In this document: positions 1-6,410 of the stretch, piece after piece
Position numbering within the stretch: position 1 is the first letter of the stretch
Layout of the letters: each line of letters starts with the position of its first letter
Assembly (NCBI GenBank): GCA_964431545.1
Contig: CAYSLC010000047.1
Location: forward strand, 1 to 27,848
Length of the DNA: 27,848 nucleotides
Source of the DNA: CAYSLC01 sp964431545
Lineage (GTDB): Bacteria > Desulfobacterota > Desulfobacteria > Desulfobacterales > JAABSP01
Direction: 5' to 3'
Made by a program: the position numbers and the translations under genes
The notes under the pieces: model-generated
What the model was told of the DNA's origin: nothing
What the model saw: the letters and a program-made list of their open reading frames with translations, nothing else
Database searches by the model: none

Positions 1-109
1 CCTCGCAACCGAATCCTGGGTAAGGTGGAAATCAAGAAACGGGTAATGCTCCCGGGGGAAGGTCACCGAATTTCGACACGTTCGCCGATGACGGTAGCCC
101 GGTCCCCGG

Positions 110-1504
110 CTACTTGAACGCCTCCTTCCGGATCCCGTACTTTTTCAATAGTTTGGATAGTTGGCGGGTGGTGATGCCGGCGGTGCCGGCGGATAGGTTG
201 ACCCTGCCCCGGTGTTTCTGGAGCAGTTCCATGAGATAGCGCCGCTCGATTTCGGCCACGGCCCGCCGTCGCACCTCGGCGAGGGGGGCGTCGGTATCCG
301 TCAGAAGGCACGCGGACGGTTCACTGTCGGTGAAGAGTTCGGCCGGGAAGCCGTCCGGGGTGAGCATGGGGCCGCTCTCCAGAATGTAGGCCCGCTCCAC
401 GAGGTTCTCCAGCTCCCGGATGTTGCCCGGCCAGGGGTACCCCTGGAAGGCCTCCATGACCTCGGGGGTCACGCCGTCGATCGCCTTGGCATAGAACCGG
501 TTGAGCTTCCGAAGGAAGACGTCGATGAAGGAAGGGATATCCTCGACCCGCTCCCGAAGCGCCGGGACATGGATGGGGAAGACGTTGAGCCGGTAATAGA
601 GGTCCCGCCGGAACTCCCCCCGATCGCACATTTCTTTCAGATCGGCGTTGGTGGCGGCGATCACCCGGACATCGACGTCGATCCCCTCCTCCCCGCCCAC
701 CCGCTGGAGGGATCCCTCCTGGAGCACCTGGAGGAGCTTGATCTGGGCCGGCGGCGTGATGGTGCCGATCTCGTCCAGGAAGATGGTCCCCTTGTCGGCG
801 ATCTCGAACTTCCCCGGCTTCCGCCGCACCGCGCCGGTGAAGGAGCCCTTCTCGTGTCCGAAGAGTTCGCTCTCGATGAGGGTGTCCGGAATGGCGCCGC
901 AATGGACGCTGATGAAAGGGCCGTCCTTTCGGCCGCTGTTGCGGTGGATCTGCCGGGTCAGCACCCCCTTGCCGGTGCCCGTCTCCCCGACGAGCAGCAC
1001 CGTGCTCTTGGTGGGAGCCACCGAGCGCAGCTCTTCGTAGACCTTCTTCATGGCCGGACTTCGGGTCCGGAGCATCTCCAGACCTTCGGCCTGCCAGTGG
1101 CGACGGCGGAGATAATCGAGTTCCGACTGCATGACGATGACGTCGAAGATGGCGTCGGCCACGCACTTCACCTCGTCGGCCATGACCGGATGGGTCAGAT
1201 AGTTGGAGGCCCCGTCCTTGACCGCCAGAACCGCCTCCCGGATCCGGTCGGCCGGCGCCATGACCACCACCTCGGTGTGCGCCTGGGCCCCCAGAAACGG
1301 CTCCAGGGCCGACCGGTATCCGTTCTCCCGCCCCCGGCCCAGAAGCGGCAGATCGATGAAGATCAGATCGACGTGCTTGCGCCGGACGATCTCCAGGGCC
1401 GACTCCGTCCGCCCGGTTCGGCGCACCCGGTAGCCCCGGTCGAAACAGTCGTGGATCACCCGGAAGGCGTCCGGATCCTGGGTCACAACCAAAATCGATT
1501 TCAT
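110..1504 (-). CDS. Sigma-54-dependent response regulator (NtrC family) with degenerate receiver
   Basis: 464 residues in three parts. The N-terminal receiver-like domain (about 1-120) keeps the phospho-acceptor Asp (D51, in FIDLP), but the acidic pocket is Q9-D10, the switch Thr/Ser is A83 and the invariant Lys is H105 (LTHPV). The AAA+ domain (about 145-375) has Walker A GETGTGKG, the sigma-54 contact loop GSFTGA and Walker B IFLDEIG, so ATP-driven opening of RNA polymerase-sigma-54 promoters is expected. The C-terminus is a Fis-type helix-turn-helix (about 425-460). No histidine kinase is adjacent. The gene probably controls the divergent sigma-54 promoters at 2296-2311 and 2671-2685; this is inferred from proximity. 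Whether the receiver can still be phosphorylated is doubtful: the Asp remains but three of its usual helpers are changed. Family assignment is secure; the regulon is not. Confidence 0.95.
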   Translation of the reverse strand: MKSILVVTQDPDAFRVIHDCFDRGYRVRRTGRTESALEIVRRKHVDLIFIDLPLLGRGRENGYRSALEPFLGAQAHTEVVVMAPADRIREAVLAVKDGASNYLTHPVMADEVKCVADAIFDVIVMQSELDYLRRRHWQAEGLEMLRTRSPAMKKVYEELRSVAPTKSTVLLVGETGTGKGVLTRQIHRNSGRKDGPFISVHCGAIPDTLIESELFGHEKGSFTGAVRRKPGKFEIADKGTIFLDEIGTITPPAQIKLLQVLQEGSLQRVGGEEGIDVDVRVIAATNADLKEMCDRGEFRRDLYYRLNVFPIHVPALRERVEDIPSFIDVFLRKLNRFYAKAIDGVTPEVMEAFQGYPWPGNIRELENLVERAYILESGPMLTPDGFPAELFTDSEPSACLLTDTDAPLAEVRRRAVAEIERRYLMELLQKHRGRVNLSAGTAGITTRQLSKLLKKYGIRKEAFK

Positions 1505-1578
1505 GGATCTCTTCGCAAGGGATCAACTCCCTTCCCGGTCATTCCGGATCACGGTCGGCCCCCTGCGGCGTCCCGACG

Positions 1579-1652
1579 GTTCCGGCCGGAACATGGGACC
1601 CCTGCCATCGGGCCGATCCGCAAGGCATACCCGTTCCTCCCCGCAGGGAACG
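1579..1652. promoter_or_regulatory. Inverted repeats in the leader of the sigma-54 regulator gene
   Basis: Two inverted repeats share GTTCC/GGAAC half-sites. One is a perfect 14-bp palindrome GTTCCGGCCGGAAC at 1579-1592. The other is CGTTCC-N9-GGAACG at 1632-1652, just downstream of the predicted -10 of the regulator's promoter. Placement at and after the predicted start site suggests an operator or RNA hairpins. Autoregulation by the adjacent regulator is only a guess. Confidence 0.4.
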
Positions 1653-1661
1653 AGTCGGTGT

Positions 1662-1690
1662 ATCATACTACCGGAGCGAGGGGAGAACAA
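1662..1690 (-). promoter_or_regulatory. Candidate sigma-70 promoter for the sigma-54 regulator
   Basis: On the minus strand, TTGTTC (-35, 1690-1685) is separated by 17 bp from TATGAT (-10, 1667-1662). The -10 matches 5 of 6 consensus bases; the -35 is weak (TTG kept). It would give a leader of about 150 nt before the ATG at 1504. Confidence 0.45.
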
Positions 1691-1731
1691 CCGAAAAGCC
1701 GGGGGGGAGCGACGGTGGCGAAAGCGGGGTG

Positions 1732-1783
1732 TCCGCCGACCGGGATGGGGAAGGGCACGCCCTTCCGAGGGGCGGTCGGCGGA
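1732..1783. repeat. Nested double hairpin between two minus-strand genes
   Basis: The outer stem TCCGCCGACCG/CGGTCGGCGGA is a perfect 11 bp (1732-1742 with 1773-1783). It encloses an inner stem GGAAGGGC/GCCCTTCC (1749-1756 with 1759-1766). It lies 45 bp beyond the stop of the 1829-2191 gene and upstream of the regulator's promoter. No U-run follows on the minus strand, so it may be a transcript-end structure or a REP-like element rather than a textbook intrinsic terminator. Confidence 0.5.
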
Positions 1784-1828
1784 ACTCAGGGGTTGTGGAT
1801 GGGGCGGGCGATGGGGAACGCGGATCCG

Positions 1829-2191
1829 TCAAGCGGCACGGGGCTTCCGCCCCGGATCGAACCGCTGCTCGATTTTGACGGCCCAGGTGTTCTTGTCGTA
1901 GCTTCCATCGAAAAGGATCAGTTCCGGATGGCCATCCAGGGACCGGTAGTTTTTGACGGCCACCCCCTTGTCCAGGGCCTTTTGCTCATCAAAGACCCGG
2001 ATGTCGTAGACGCCCCTTGGGTCCTCCCGGGGAATGGAAACGCTCTTGAGCGTCCAGACCCAGTCGGGATCATGCTTGAGATCGACAACGAGATGGCGGC
2101 CCACGCCGGAGGGAAGCTCCTTGGGCTTGGGCAGCTTCCGACCCTGCCGGGGTTCTCCCCCCTCGTTCTTTTTCCAAAACTTCCAGTTCAT
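1829..2191 (-). CDS. Small hypothetical protein under a predicted sigma-54 promoter
   Basis: 120 residues, family not recognised. The start ATG at 2191 follows a good ribosome site (GAAGGGGG about 7 nt upstream); the open frame runs further upstream, but only opposite the 2793-3065 gene, so that extension was discarded. The N-terminus is short, aromatic and basic (MNWKFWKKN), followed by a Lys/Pro/Arg-rich stretch to about residue 30. The rest looks like a compact alternating beta-type domain rich in Asp, Trp and Val. There is no signal peptide or membrane segment, so it is probably cytoplasmic. A near-consensus -24/-12 element lies about 105 bp upstream (2296-2311), suggesting co-regulation with the divergent acidic exported protein. 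Function unknown. Confidence 0.75.
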   Translation of the reverse strand: MNWKFWKKNEGGEPRQGRKLPKPKELPSGVGRHLVVDLKHDPDWVWTLKSVSIPREDPRGVYDIRVFDEQKALDKGVAVKNYRSLDGHPELILFDGSYDKNTWAVKIEQRFDPGRKPRAA

Positions 2192-2295
2192 CGATTTTCC
2201 CCCTTCGGTATGGGTAGCGGCAAACGGAGACCCGGACGACCGGCTCCCCACTCTCTGAACGATCCCGAGGAACCGATCCAGACGGTGGACAACAT

Positions 2296-2311
2296 AGCAA
2301 TTCCCGTACCA
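2296..2311 (-). promoter_or_regulatory. Sigma-54 (-24/-12) promoter, minus strand
   Basis: Reading the minus strand, TGGTACG-GGAA-TTGCT matches the sigma-54 consensus TGGCACG-N4-TTGCW with one change (T for C at position 4). The diagnostic GG (2310-2309) and GC (2298-2297) are separated by exactly 10 nt. The expected start is near 2285, giving a leader of about 95 nt before the ATG at 2191. An overlapping extended -10 (TGC-TATGTT, 2299-2291) has no matching -35. Confidence 0.65.
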
Positions 2312-2359
2312 GGAGAGGTTTCCGGCCGGCGCCGCACCGATTTCAGGGCCGTTTTTCAA

Positions 2360-2592
2360 GAACCCTCGGTTCCGGTCTCCATGCCGGGGGACTCCGGAAG
2401 ATGTGGGGCCGATTCCCCGAAGCTGTTGCGGTCGTTTTCGGCACCCCTGGTTCCGAAAACGGAAAAAACGAGAACATACAGTTCCCTTTCCAGCGGACAT
2501 GCCGGTTTTGTCGGCGATCCACGGCGTCGCCATTCCCCCCTCGGGGCCCATCGGCGGGGTCTTGGGGGGGGGCCATGGGAACCATCGGTTCC
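2360..2592. promoter_or_regulatory. Three GAACC-N3-GGTTC palindromes, candidate enhancer-binding sites
   Basis: Three copies of one dyad lie between the two divergent sigma-54 promoters: GAACC-CTC-GGTTC (2360-2372), GCACC-CCT-GGTTC (2441-2453, one half-site mismatch) and GGAACC-ATC-GGTTCC (2578-2592). Distances to the nearer predicted start sites are about 80, 160 and 110 bp, which suits upstream activator sites of NtrC-family proteins. The adjacent regulator (110-1504) is the natural candidate to bind. Apart from these sites I see no gene in the 2192-2792 gap. Confidence 0.6.
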
Positions 2593-2670
2593 GATTTCCC
2601 GTGAATACCGCGGGGATCCTGTGCATCGGGGCGACGGCGCGCGAGGTCCGTTCCGACACCGGCGGGGCAC

Positions 2671-2685
2671 TGGCATTTATCTTGC
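2671..2685 (+). promoter_or_regulatory. Sigma-54 (-24/-12) promoter, plus strand
   Basis: TGGCA-N6-TTGC, with GG (2672-2673) and GC (2684-2685) exactly 10 nt apart. Nine of the nine core consensus positions in TGGCA and TTGC match; the usual C after TGGCA is T. The expected start is near 2697, about 96 nt before the ATG of the acidic exported protein at 2793. Confidence 0.65.
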
Positions 2686-2792
2686 TAGAGAGCTGCGGCC
2701 GAAGCGCGGTAACGCGCGGGAGGGGGGCTGTCTCCCGTCCCCGGCCATGCATGCCACCCGACGCAACCATTGATGAAAAAGGAGAATGACCC

Positions 2793-3065
2793 ATGAAAAA
2801 GATGCTCTCGGTGTTGACGATTCTTCTGATGGGGGCGGCCGTCGTCGCCTTCCAGGGCGCAACGGTCGAGGCCCCCGACGGTACCCCGGGGCTATTGGCC
2901 GCTTCCAACCAGCAGGACGACATGGAGGCCTCGGACACCGACGAGGAGGCGGCCATGGAAGAGGAGATCCCCGATGATGAGGAGCTGGAATCATTGGAGG
3001 AAGAGCCTCCCCTCGACGAAATGGAGGAGGAGGAAGAGGGCGGCGAATACGACAATCAGGGTTGA
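2793..3065 (+). CDS. Exported, extremely acidic small protein
   Basis: 90 residues. The start ATG is preceded by AAAAAGGAG with about 7 nt spacing. Residues 1-25 form a Sec-type signal peptide: MKK, a hydrophobic core (about 4-19), then small residues around 19-27 where cleavage is likely. The mature part is nearly all low-complexity acid: 27 of the 46 residues between positions 42 and 87 are Asp or Glu, and there is no Lys, Arg or His after K3. It is expected to be disordered, strongly anionic and periplasmic or secreted. No conserved family is recognised. Roles such as divalent-cation binding, a polyanionic chaperone or biomineral control are possible but unsupported. It is driven by the sigma-54 promoter at 2671-2685. 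Confidence 0.8.
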   Translation: MKKMLSVLTILLMGAAVVAFQGATVEAPDGTPGLLAASNQQDDMEASDTDEEAAMEEEIPDDEELESLEEEPPLDEMEEEEEGGEYDNQG

Positions 3066-3120
3066 TCGGATTCCCCTTCCCGGATCGGGGTAACCCGCCG
3101 CCCATGATCCGGTCCGGCTC

Positions 3121-3182
3121 GCCGTCGGGACTCCGCCCGGAGTTCCGACGGCCACCTCCCCCCTCGGCCGCCGAGGCCTTTT
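3121..3182 (+). terminator. Double hairpin with short T-run after the acidic protein gene
   Basis: A 15-bp stem with one G-U pair (GCCGTCGGGACTCCG with CGGAGTTCCGACGGC, 3121-3152) is followed by a second hairpin, CCTCGG-CCG-CCGAGG (3162-3176), and TTTT (3179-3182). It sits between the 2793-3065 gene and the promoter of the PilZ gene, as expected for a terminator. The T-run is short. Confidence 0.55.
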
Positions 3183-3191
3183 CCGAATTGT

Positions 3192-3220
3192 TTTACAAGC
3201 GCGCCGGGTTTTGATATGAT
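3192..3220 (+). promoter_or_regulatory. Strong sigma-70-type promoter for the PilZ gene
   Basis: TTTACA (3192-3197), a 17-bp spacer and TATGAT (3215-3220): 5 of 6 matches at both hexamers with ideal spacing. The start site would be near 3227, leaving a leader of about 60 nt before the ATG at 3288. Confidence 0.7.
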
Positions 3221-3287
3221 CTTGGATATGGAGTGAATCGCGGCATTGCGATCCGGCTGACGGGCAACCTTACGTCCAGGAGGAGCC

Positions 3288-3806
3288 ATGAGGTTCAACG
3301 CCGTGCCCCAATCTGGAGGAAAGGAAAAGGCGGGCGGGAAGCGTGGCGGGCGCTCAAACCGCCTCGTGGAAATCTTCCGTTCGATCCCCTACCTGGCGCC
3401 CCTCATCTCCCAGTCCGCCCAGAGAAGGAAACACAAGCGCCGACAGACGGAGGAGGACGCCTACGTCCTGTTCCGACATCCGGTCACCCAGATGGGCCAG
3501 ATCATCGATATCAGCCGGGGCGGCATCGCCTTCTCCTCCCCGGCGGAATCCCAGAAGCTCGGGGAACTCTTCGAGCTGGACATCTTCATCAACGGCGCCA
3601 GTTTCTACCTGGAGCGCGTTCCCTGCAAGTACGTCTCCGAGTGCGAGATCGTCGTCGACGGGGTATCGGAGGTCTCCCGGCGCTACGGCGTCGCCTTCCG
3701 GGAACTCACCCAGCGGCAGGTCTCCCAATTGGAATACCTCCTCCGCCGCCACACCAAGATCGAAGGCCATACGCCCCCCTACCTGATGGTACCGCGGAGG
3801 CCCTGA
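3288..3806 (+). CDS. PilZ-domain protein, likely cyclic-di-GMP receptor
   Basis: 172 residues. The start ATG follows a strong ribosome site (AGGAGGAG, 2-3 nt spacing). After a basic, probably disordered N-terminus (1-25) and a short hydrophobic-amphipathic stretch (about 26-43), residues 46-155 form a PilZ domain with the two c-di-GMP-binding elements visible: an arginine-rich segment RRKHKRR (about 46-52) and DISRGGIAF (about 76-84), matching the RxxxR ... (D/N)xSxxG signature. It has no output domain, so it likely acts by protein-protein contact. It is convergent with the receptor gene at 3822, with 15 bp between stops and no clear terminator. Proximity to a cAMP chemosensory operon hints at c-di-GMP/cAMP cross-talk, which is inference. 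Confidence 0.88.
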   Translation: MRFNAVPQSGGKEKAGGKRGGRSNRLVEIFRSIPYLAPLISQSAQRRKHKRRQTEEDAYVLFRHPVTQMGQIIDISRGGIAFSSPAESQKLGELFELDIFINGASFYLERVPCKYVSECEIVVDGVSEVSRRYGVAFRELTQRQVSQLEYLLRRHTKIEGHTPPYLMVPRRP

Positions 3807-3821
3807 GAAGCCCGAGCCCCT

Positions 3822-6095
3822 TCATACGCGATACTCCCCCACGATGGCGTCCAGATCCCGGGCCATTCCCTGGAGGGTCTCCGAGGCCCCCGTGGTGGAG
3901 CGCGTGGAGACCACGAAGTTGTCGATGCTCTCGGAGATCTGCTTGAGCGTCAGCAGGATCTGCTCGAAGGCCTGCACCTGCTGGTTGATCGATTCGGTGA
4001 TGTTCCGGGCCGATTCCGCCGACGACTCGGAGGAGTCGAGGATCTCCCGGAAGACCTCCTCCAGATCGTGGGAGAGCTGCCACCCCTGATTGATCCGCTC
4101 GGTGCCGTCCTCGGAGGTGAGGATCACGTTGTCCGAGGCCTTCTGGATCTCGATGATCTTCGACTTGATCTCCCGGGTGGAGGTCATGGTGTTGTTGGCC
4201 AGCCGTCGGATCTCGCTGGCCACGATCTCGAAGTTCTTGCCCGCCTCCCCGGCGGCCGAGGCCTCCAGCTCGGCGTTGAAGGCGATGATCTTGGTCTGGT
4301 CCGCCACGGCGTTGATGATCCCCACGATCTCCCAGATGTTCTTGATGTGATCCCCCAGGGACTTGATGCCGTCGATCACCTCGCCGTTGGTCTTACGGAT
4401 CTCGTCCATCTTCTCCTTGTTCTCCCGGGTCATGGAGAACCCTCGCTCCACATGCTCCCGGGTCTGGTTGGCCACCCGGGCCACGTCGTGGATCCGCGAG
4501 GCGATGGATTTGGAGAGCTGATCCGAATCCTCCATGGTGCTCACCACCTCCTTGACGGCCGCCGCCTGGTTGTTGGCCGTGGTCTCGATCTCCCTGGAGG
4601 AGACCGACAGATCCTGGACGGCGTCGTTGAGCACCCCGGAGGCGCGTTTGATCTTGACCATCTGGGCCTTGAGCACCTCGATGAAGGCGTTGAAGTAGCC
4701 GGCCAAAAGGCCCATCTCGTCCCGGGAGGCGACCGGGATCTTCTGGGTGAGGTCGGCGCCCGACTCCGACAGGTTCTTCACCTTTCCGGTGATGTCGGCG
4801 AGGGGGCGGGCCAGGATCCGCCGGATGGAGAGCACCGAGAGGAGGATGGCCAGAAGGATCAGCCCCACGGACATGGGGACGATCTTCCAGGTGAGGGCCG
4901 CGGTCTCGGCCAGGGCCTCCTCCTTGTCGATTTCGGCGATCACCGCCCACTGCCGGTCGAAAATCCGTGCCGGGGCGTAGGAGGAGAGGACGGGGATCCC
5001 CCGGTAGTCGTCGATGACCCCGGTGCCGCTGTCGCCGGCCAGGGCGGCCCGGGTCGCCTCGGTGTCCACCGCGAGGACCCCGATGGTGGTGCCCAGCTGC
5101 CGGACCAGGGGGTCGGTCAGCTCCTCGATGAAGCGGCTGTCGTTGCGCATCCGCCGGTCCGGCCCCACCAGGTAGCTCTCCCCCGAATTGCCCAGGCCCG
5201 CGGACTGGTAGTTGCCGTTGAAGGTCATGATCCGGTTGATCCGGTCGATGGGGATCTGGATGATGAAGACCCCCTCCCGCCGTCCGTCGGAGAAGACCGG
5301 GGTTCCGATGAAGGCGGCCGGCAGGTTGTAGCTCGGCTCGTAGGGGGCGAAATCGTCGAAGGCGATCTCCCCCTCGGAGAGTCTCAGGGCCCCGGTGAAG
5401 GCCCGGGCCAGGCCCGTGTCCTTGTACGGGCCGGTGATCAGGTTGGTGACGTAGTCCTGCTCCTTGAAATCGGTATAGAGGACCGTGCCCCGGAGGTCCA
5501 CCAGGAAGACGTCGTAGAGTTCGAAATTGTGCAAAAAGGCGTTCAGCGCCCCATGGTAACGGGCGTGGACATCGGCGTAGGCGAACCGGTACCCCTCGGG
5601 CCGCTTCAGCTCGTCCCGCTTGCCGGCCGGGTGCGGGTTGGCGGCGATGTAGAGGTACTGGGCGATCCGCCCGTGGGGGGTGCCGGGAAGGTAGGCCTCG
5701 GCGGGGCGGGGCTTGGCGCCGCCGGGAACCCCGTAATTGACCTCGTCGAGGTAGTTCCGTTCATAGAATTTGGTAAGTTCCCCCTCGATCCGCCAGGGGT
5801 CGATCTCCACCTCTTCCGCGATGGTGTAGAAGGACTCCCGGAACTCCCCCAGGGCGTTCTGGATCATGTTGTCCGCCGCCAGGGAGACCAGAAGCTGACC
5901 GGTGAGGTCCATGTAGTTCTGGATGTGCTCCCTCGCCCCCTCGCGGATGGAGGTGAGCTGCTCCATCCGGGTCCGGATCAGGCTGGTGCGGGAATTGTGC
6001 AACGCCACGGCGCTGACGGCGACCCCCAGCACCAGCGCCCCCACGAGGCTGAAAAAAATGAGCTTCGTCTGAATCCCCTTTTCGCTCTGTTCCAT
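3822..6095 (-). CDS. Methyl-accepting chemotaxis-type receptor, Cache-like sensor, HAMP, atypical signalling tip
   Basis: 757 residues. The start ATG at 6095 has GGGGAGGG upstream. TM1 spans about 13-33 and a large extracytoplasmic sensor about 35-395, with Cache-like strands (for example YDVFLVDLRGTVLYTD and ESYLVGPDRRM). TM2 lies near 400-420, then HAMP (about 425-475) and a long cytoplasmic coiled coil. The hairpin tip (about 595-612) reads ADQTKIIAFNAELEASAAGE where Tsr has [20 protein letters not shown]: the Phe and Arg of the trimer interface are Asp and Ala, while the Glu and Asn are kept. There is no C-terminal CheR-tethering pentapeptide. It is divergent from the chemosensory operon and shares this tip with the receptors at 6411, 8172 and 17994, so it very likely signals to the same CheA. 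Ligand unknown. Confidence 0.93.
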   Translation of the reverse strand: MEQSEKGIQTKLIFFSLVGALVLGVAVSAVALHNSRTSLIRTRMEQLTSIREGAREHIQNYMDLTGQLLVSLAADNMIQNALGEFRESFYTIAEEVEIDPWRIEGELTKFYERNYLDEVNYGVPGGAKPRPAEAYLPGTPHGRIAQYLYIAANPHPAGKRDELKRPEGYRFAYADVHARYHGALNAFLHNFELYDVFLVDLRGTVLYTDFKEQDYVTNLITGPYKDTGLARAFTGALRLSEGEIAFDDFAPYEPSYNLPAAFIGTPVFSDGRREGVFIIQIPIDRINRIMTFNGNYQSAGLGNSGESYLVGPDRRMRNDSRFIEELTDPLVRQLGTTIGVLAVDTEATRAALAGDSGTGVIDDYRGIPVLSSYAPARIFDRQWAVIAEIDKEEALAETAALTWKIVPMSVGLILLAILLSVLSIRRILARPLADITGKVKNLSESGADLTQKIPVASRDEMGLLAGYFNAFIEVLKAQMVKIKRASGVLNDAVQDLSVSSREIETTANNQAAAVKEVVSTMEDSDQLSKSIASRIHDVARVANQTREHVERGFSMTRENKEKMDEIRKTNGEVIDGIKSLGDHIKNIWEIVGIINAVADQTKIIAFNAELEASAAGEAGKNFEIVASEIRRLANNTMTSTREIKSKIIEIQKASDNVILTSEDGTERINQGWQLSHDLEEVFREILDSSESSAESARNITESINQQVQAFEQILLTLKQISESIDNFVVSTRSTTGASETLQGMARDLDAIVGEYRV

Positions 6096-6410
6096 GCGCG
6101 GTCCCTCCCCTCATCCGACCTGGTCCGAATTGCCCGCCGTGGCCTTTTCCGCCGGTCCGGCCCGCCCCCGCCCCCGCCGGCCCGAAACGGCCCTTGCGGG
6201 GTCGCCGCTCCGGGACGGACGGCGTATGGGGAAAAGGCGAAAACTAGGTATAGAAATATCCTACTTTATGAAAAGTCAAGGAAAAACTTTTGACAACGAC
6301 CGGCTCCATCCTGTACATCTCGGAACGGATCCGGGCTCCGGCGCGGCCTCCGGGGCTTTCCACCGGACAACCCGTTCCATCGATTCTTCACCCCATGGGA
6401 ACGTCCTTCG
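6096..6410. promoter_or_regulatory. Divergent intergenic region between receptor genes
   Basis: 315 bp without a gene. Its middle (about 6238-6300) is conspicuously AT-rich in otherwise GC-rich DNA and probably carries promoters for both directions. On the plus strand an exact TTGACA (6290-6295) has GTACAT after 17 bp (6313-6318), a poor -10. On the minus strand TTGACT and TTTTCA hexamers precede TA-rich sequence, but no single pair stands out. I found no sigma-54, sigma-28 or CRP-type site here. Confidence 0.4.

Noticed and set aside
212..2773. Very long plus-strand open frame (853 codons) opposite the sigma-54 regulator
   Set aside because: Low-complexity Pro/Gly/His/Arg-rich translation with no domain; antisense by-product of high third-position GC in a well-supported gene.
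2192..2792. Cyclic-di-GMP (GEMM) riboswitch or other known riboswitch in the long gap
   Set aside because: No GEMM-type conserved core was found; the gap is better explained by sigma-54 promoters and palindromes.
4068..6293. Long plus-strand open frame antisense to the first receptor gene
   Set aside because: Same antisense artefact; repeated VDDPHDLPD-like text mirrors the receptor's codon bias on the other strand.
6096..6410. CRP (TGTGA-N6-TCACA) or sigma-28 flagellar-type promoter at the chemosensory operon
   Set aside because: No acceptable match on either strand in this gap or in the other intergenic regions checked by eye.
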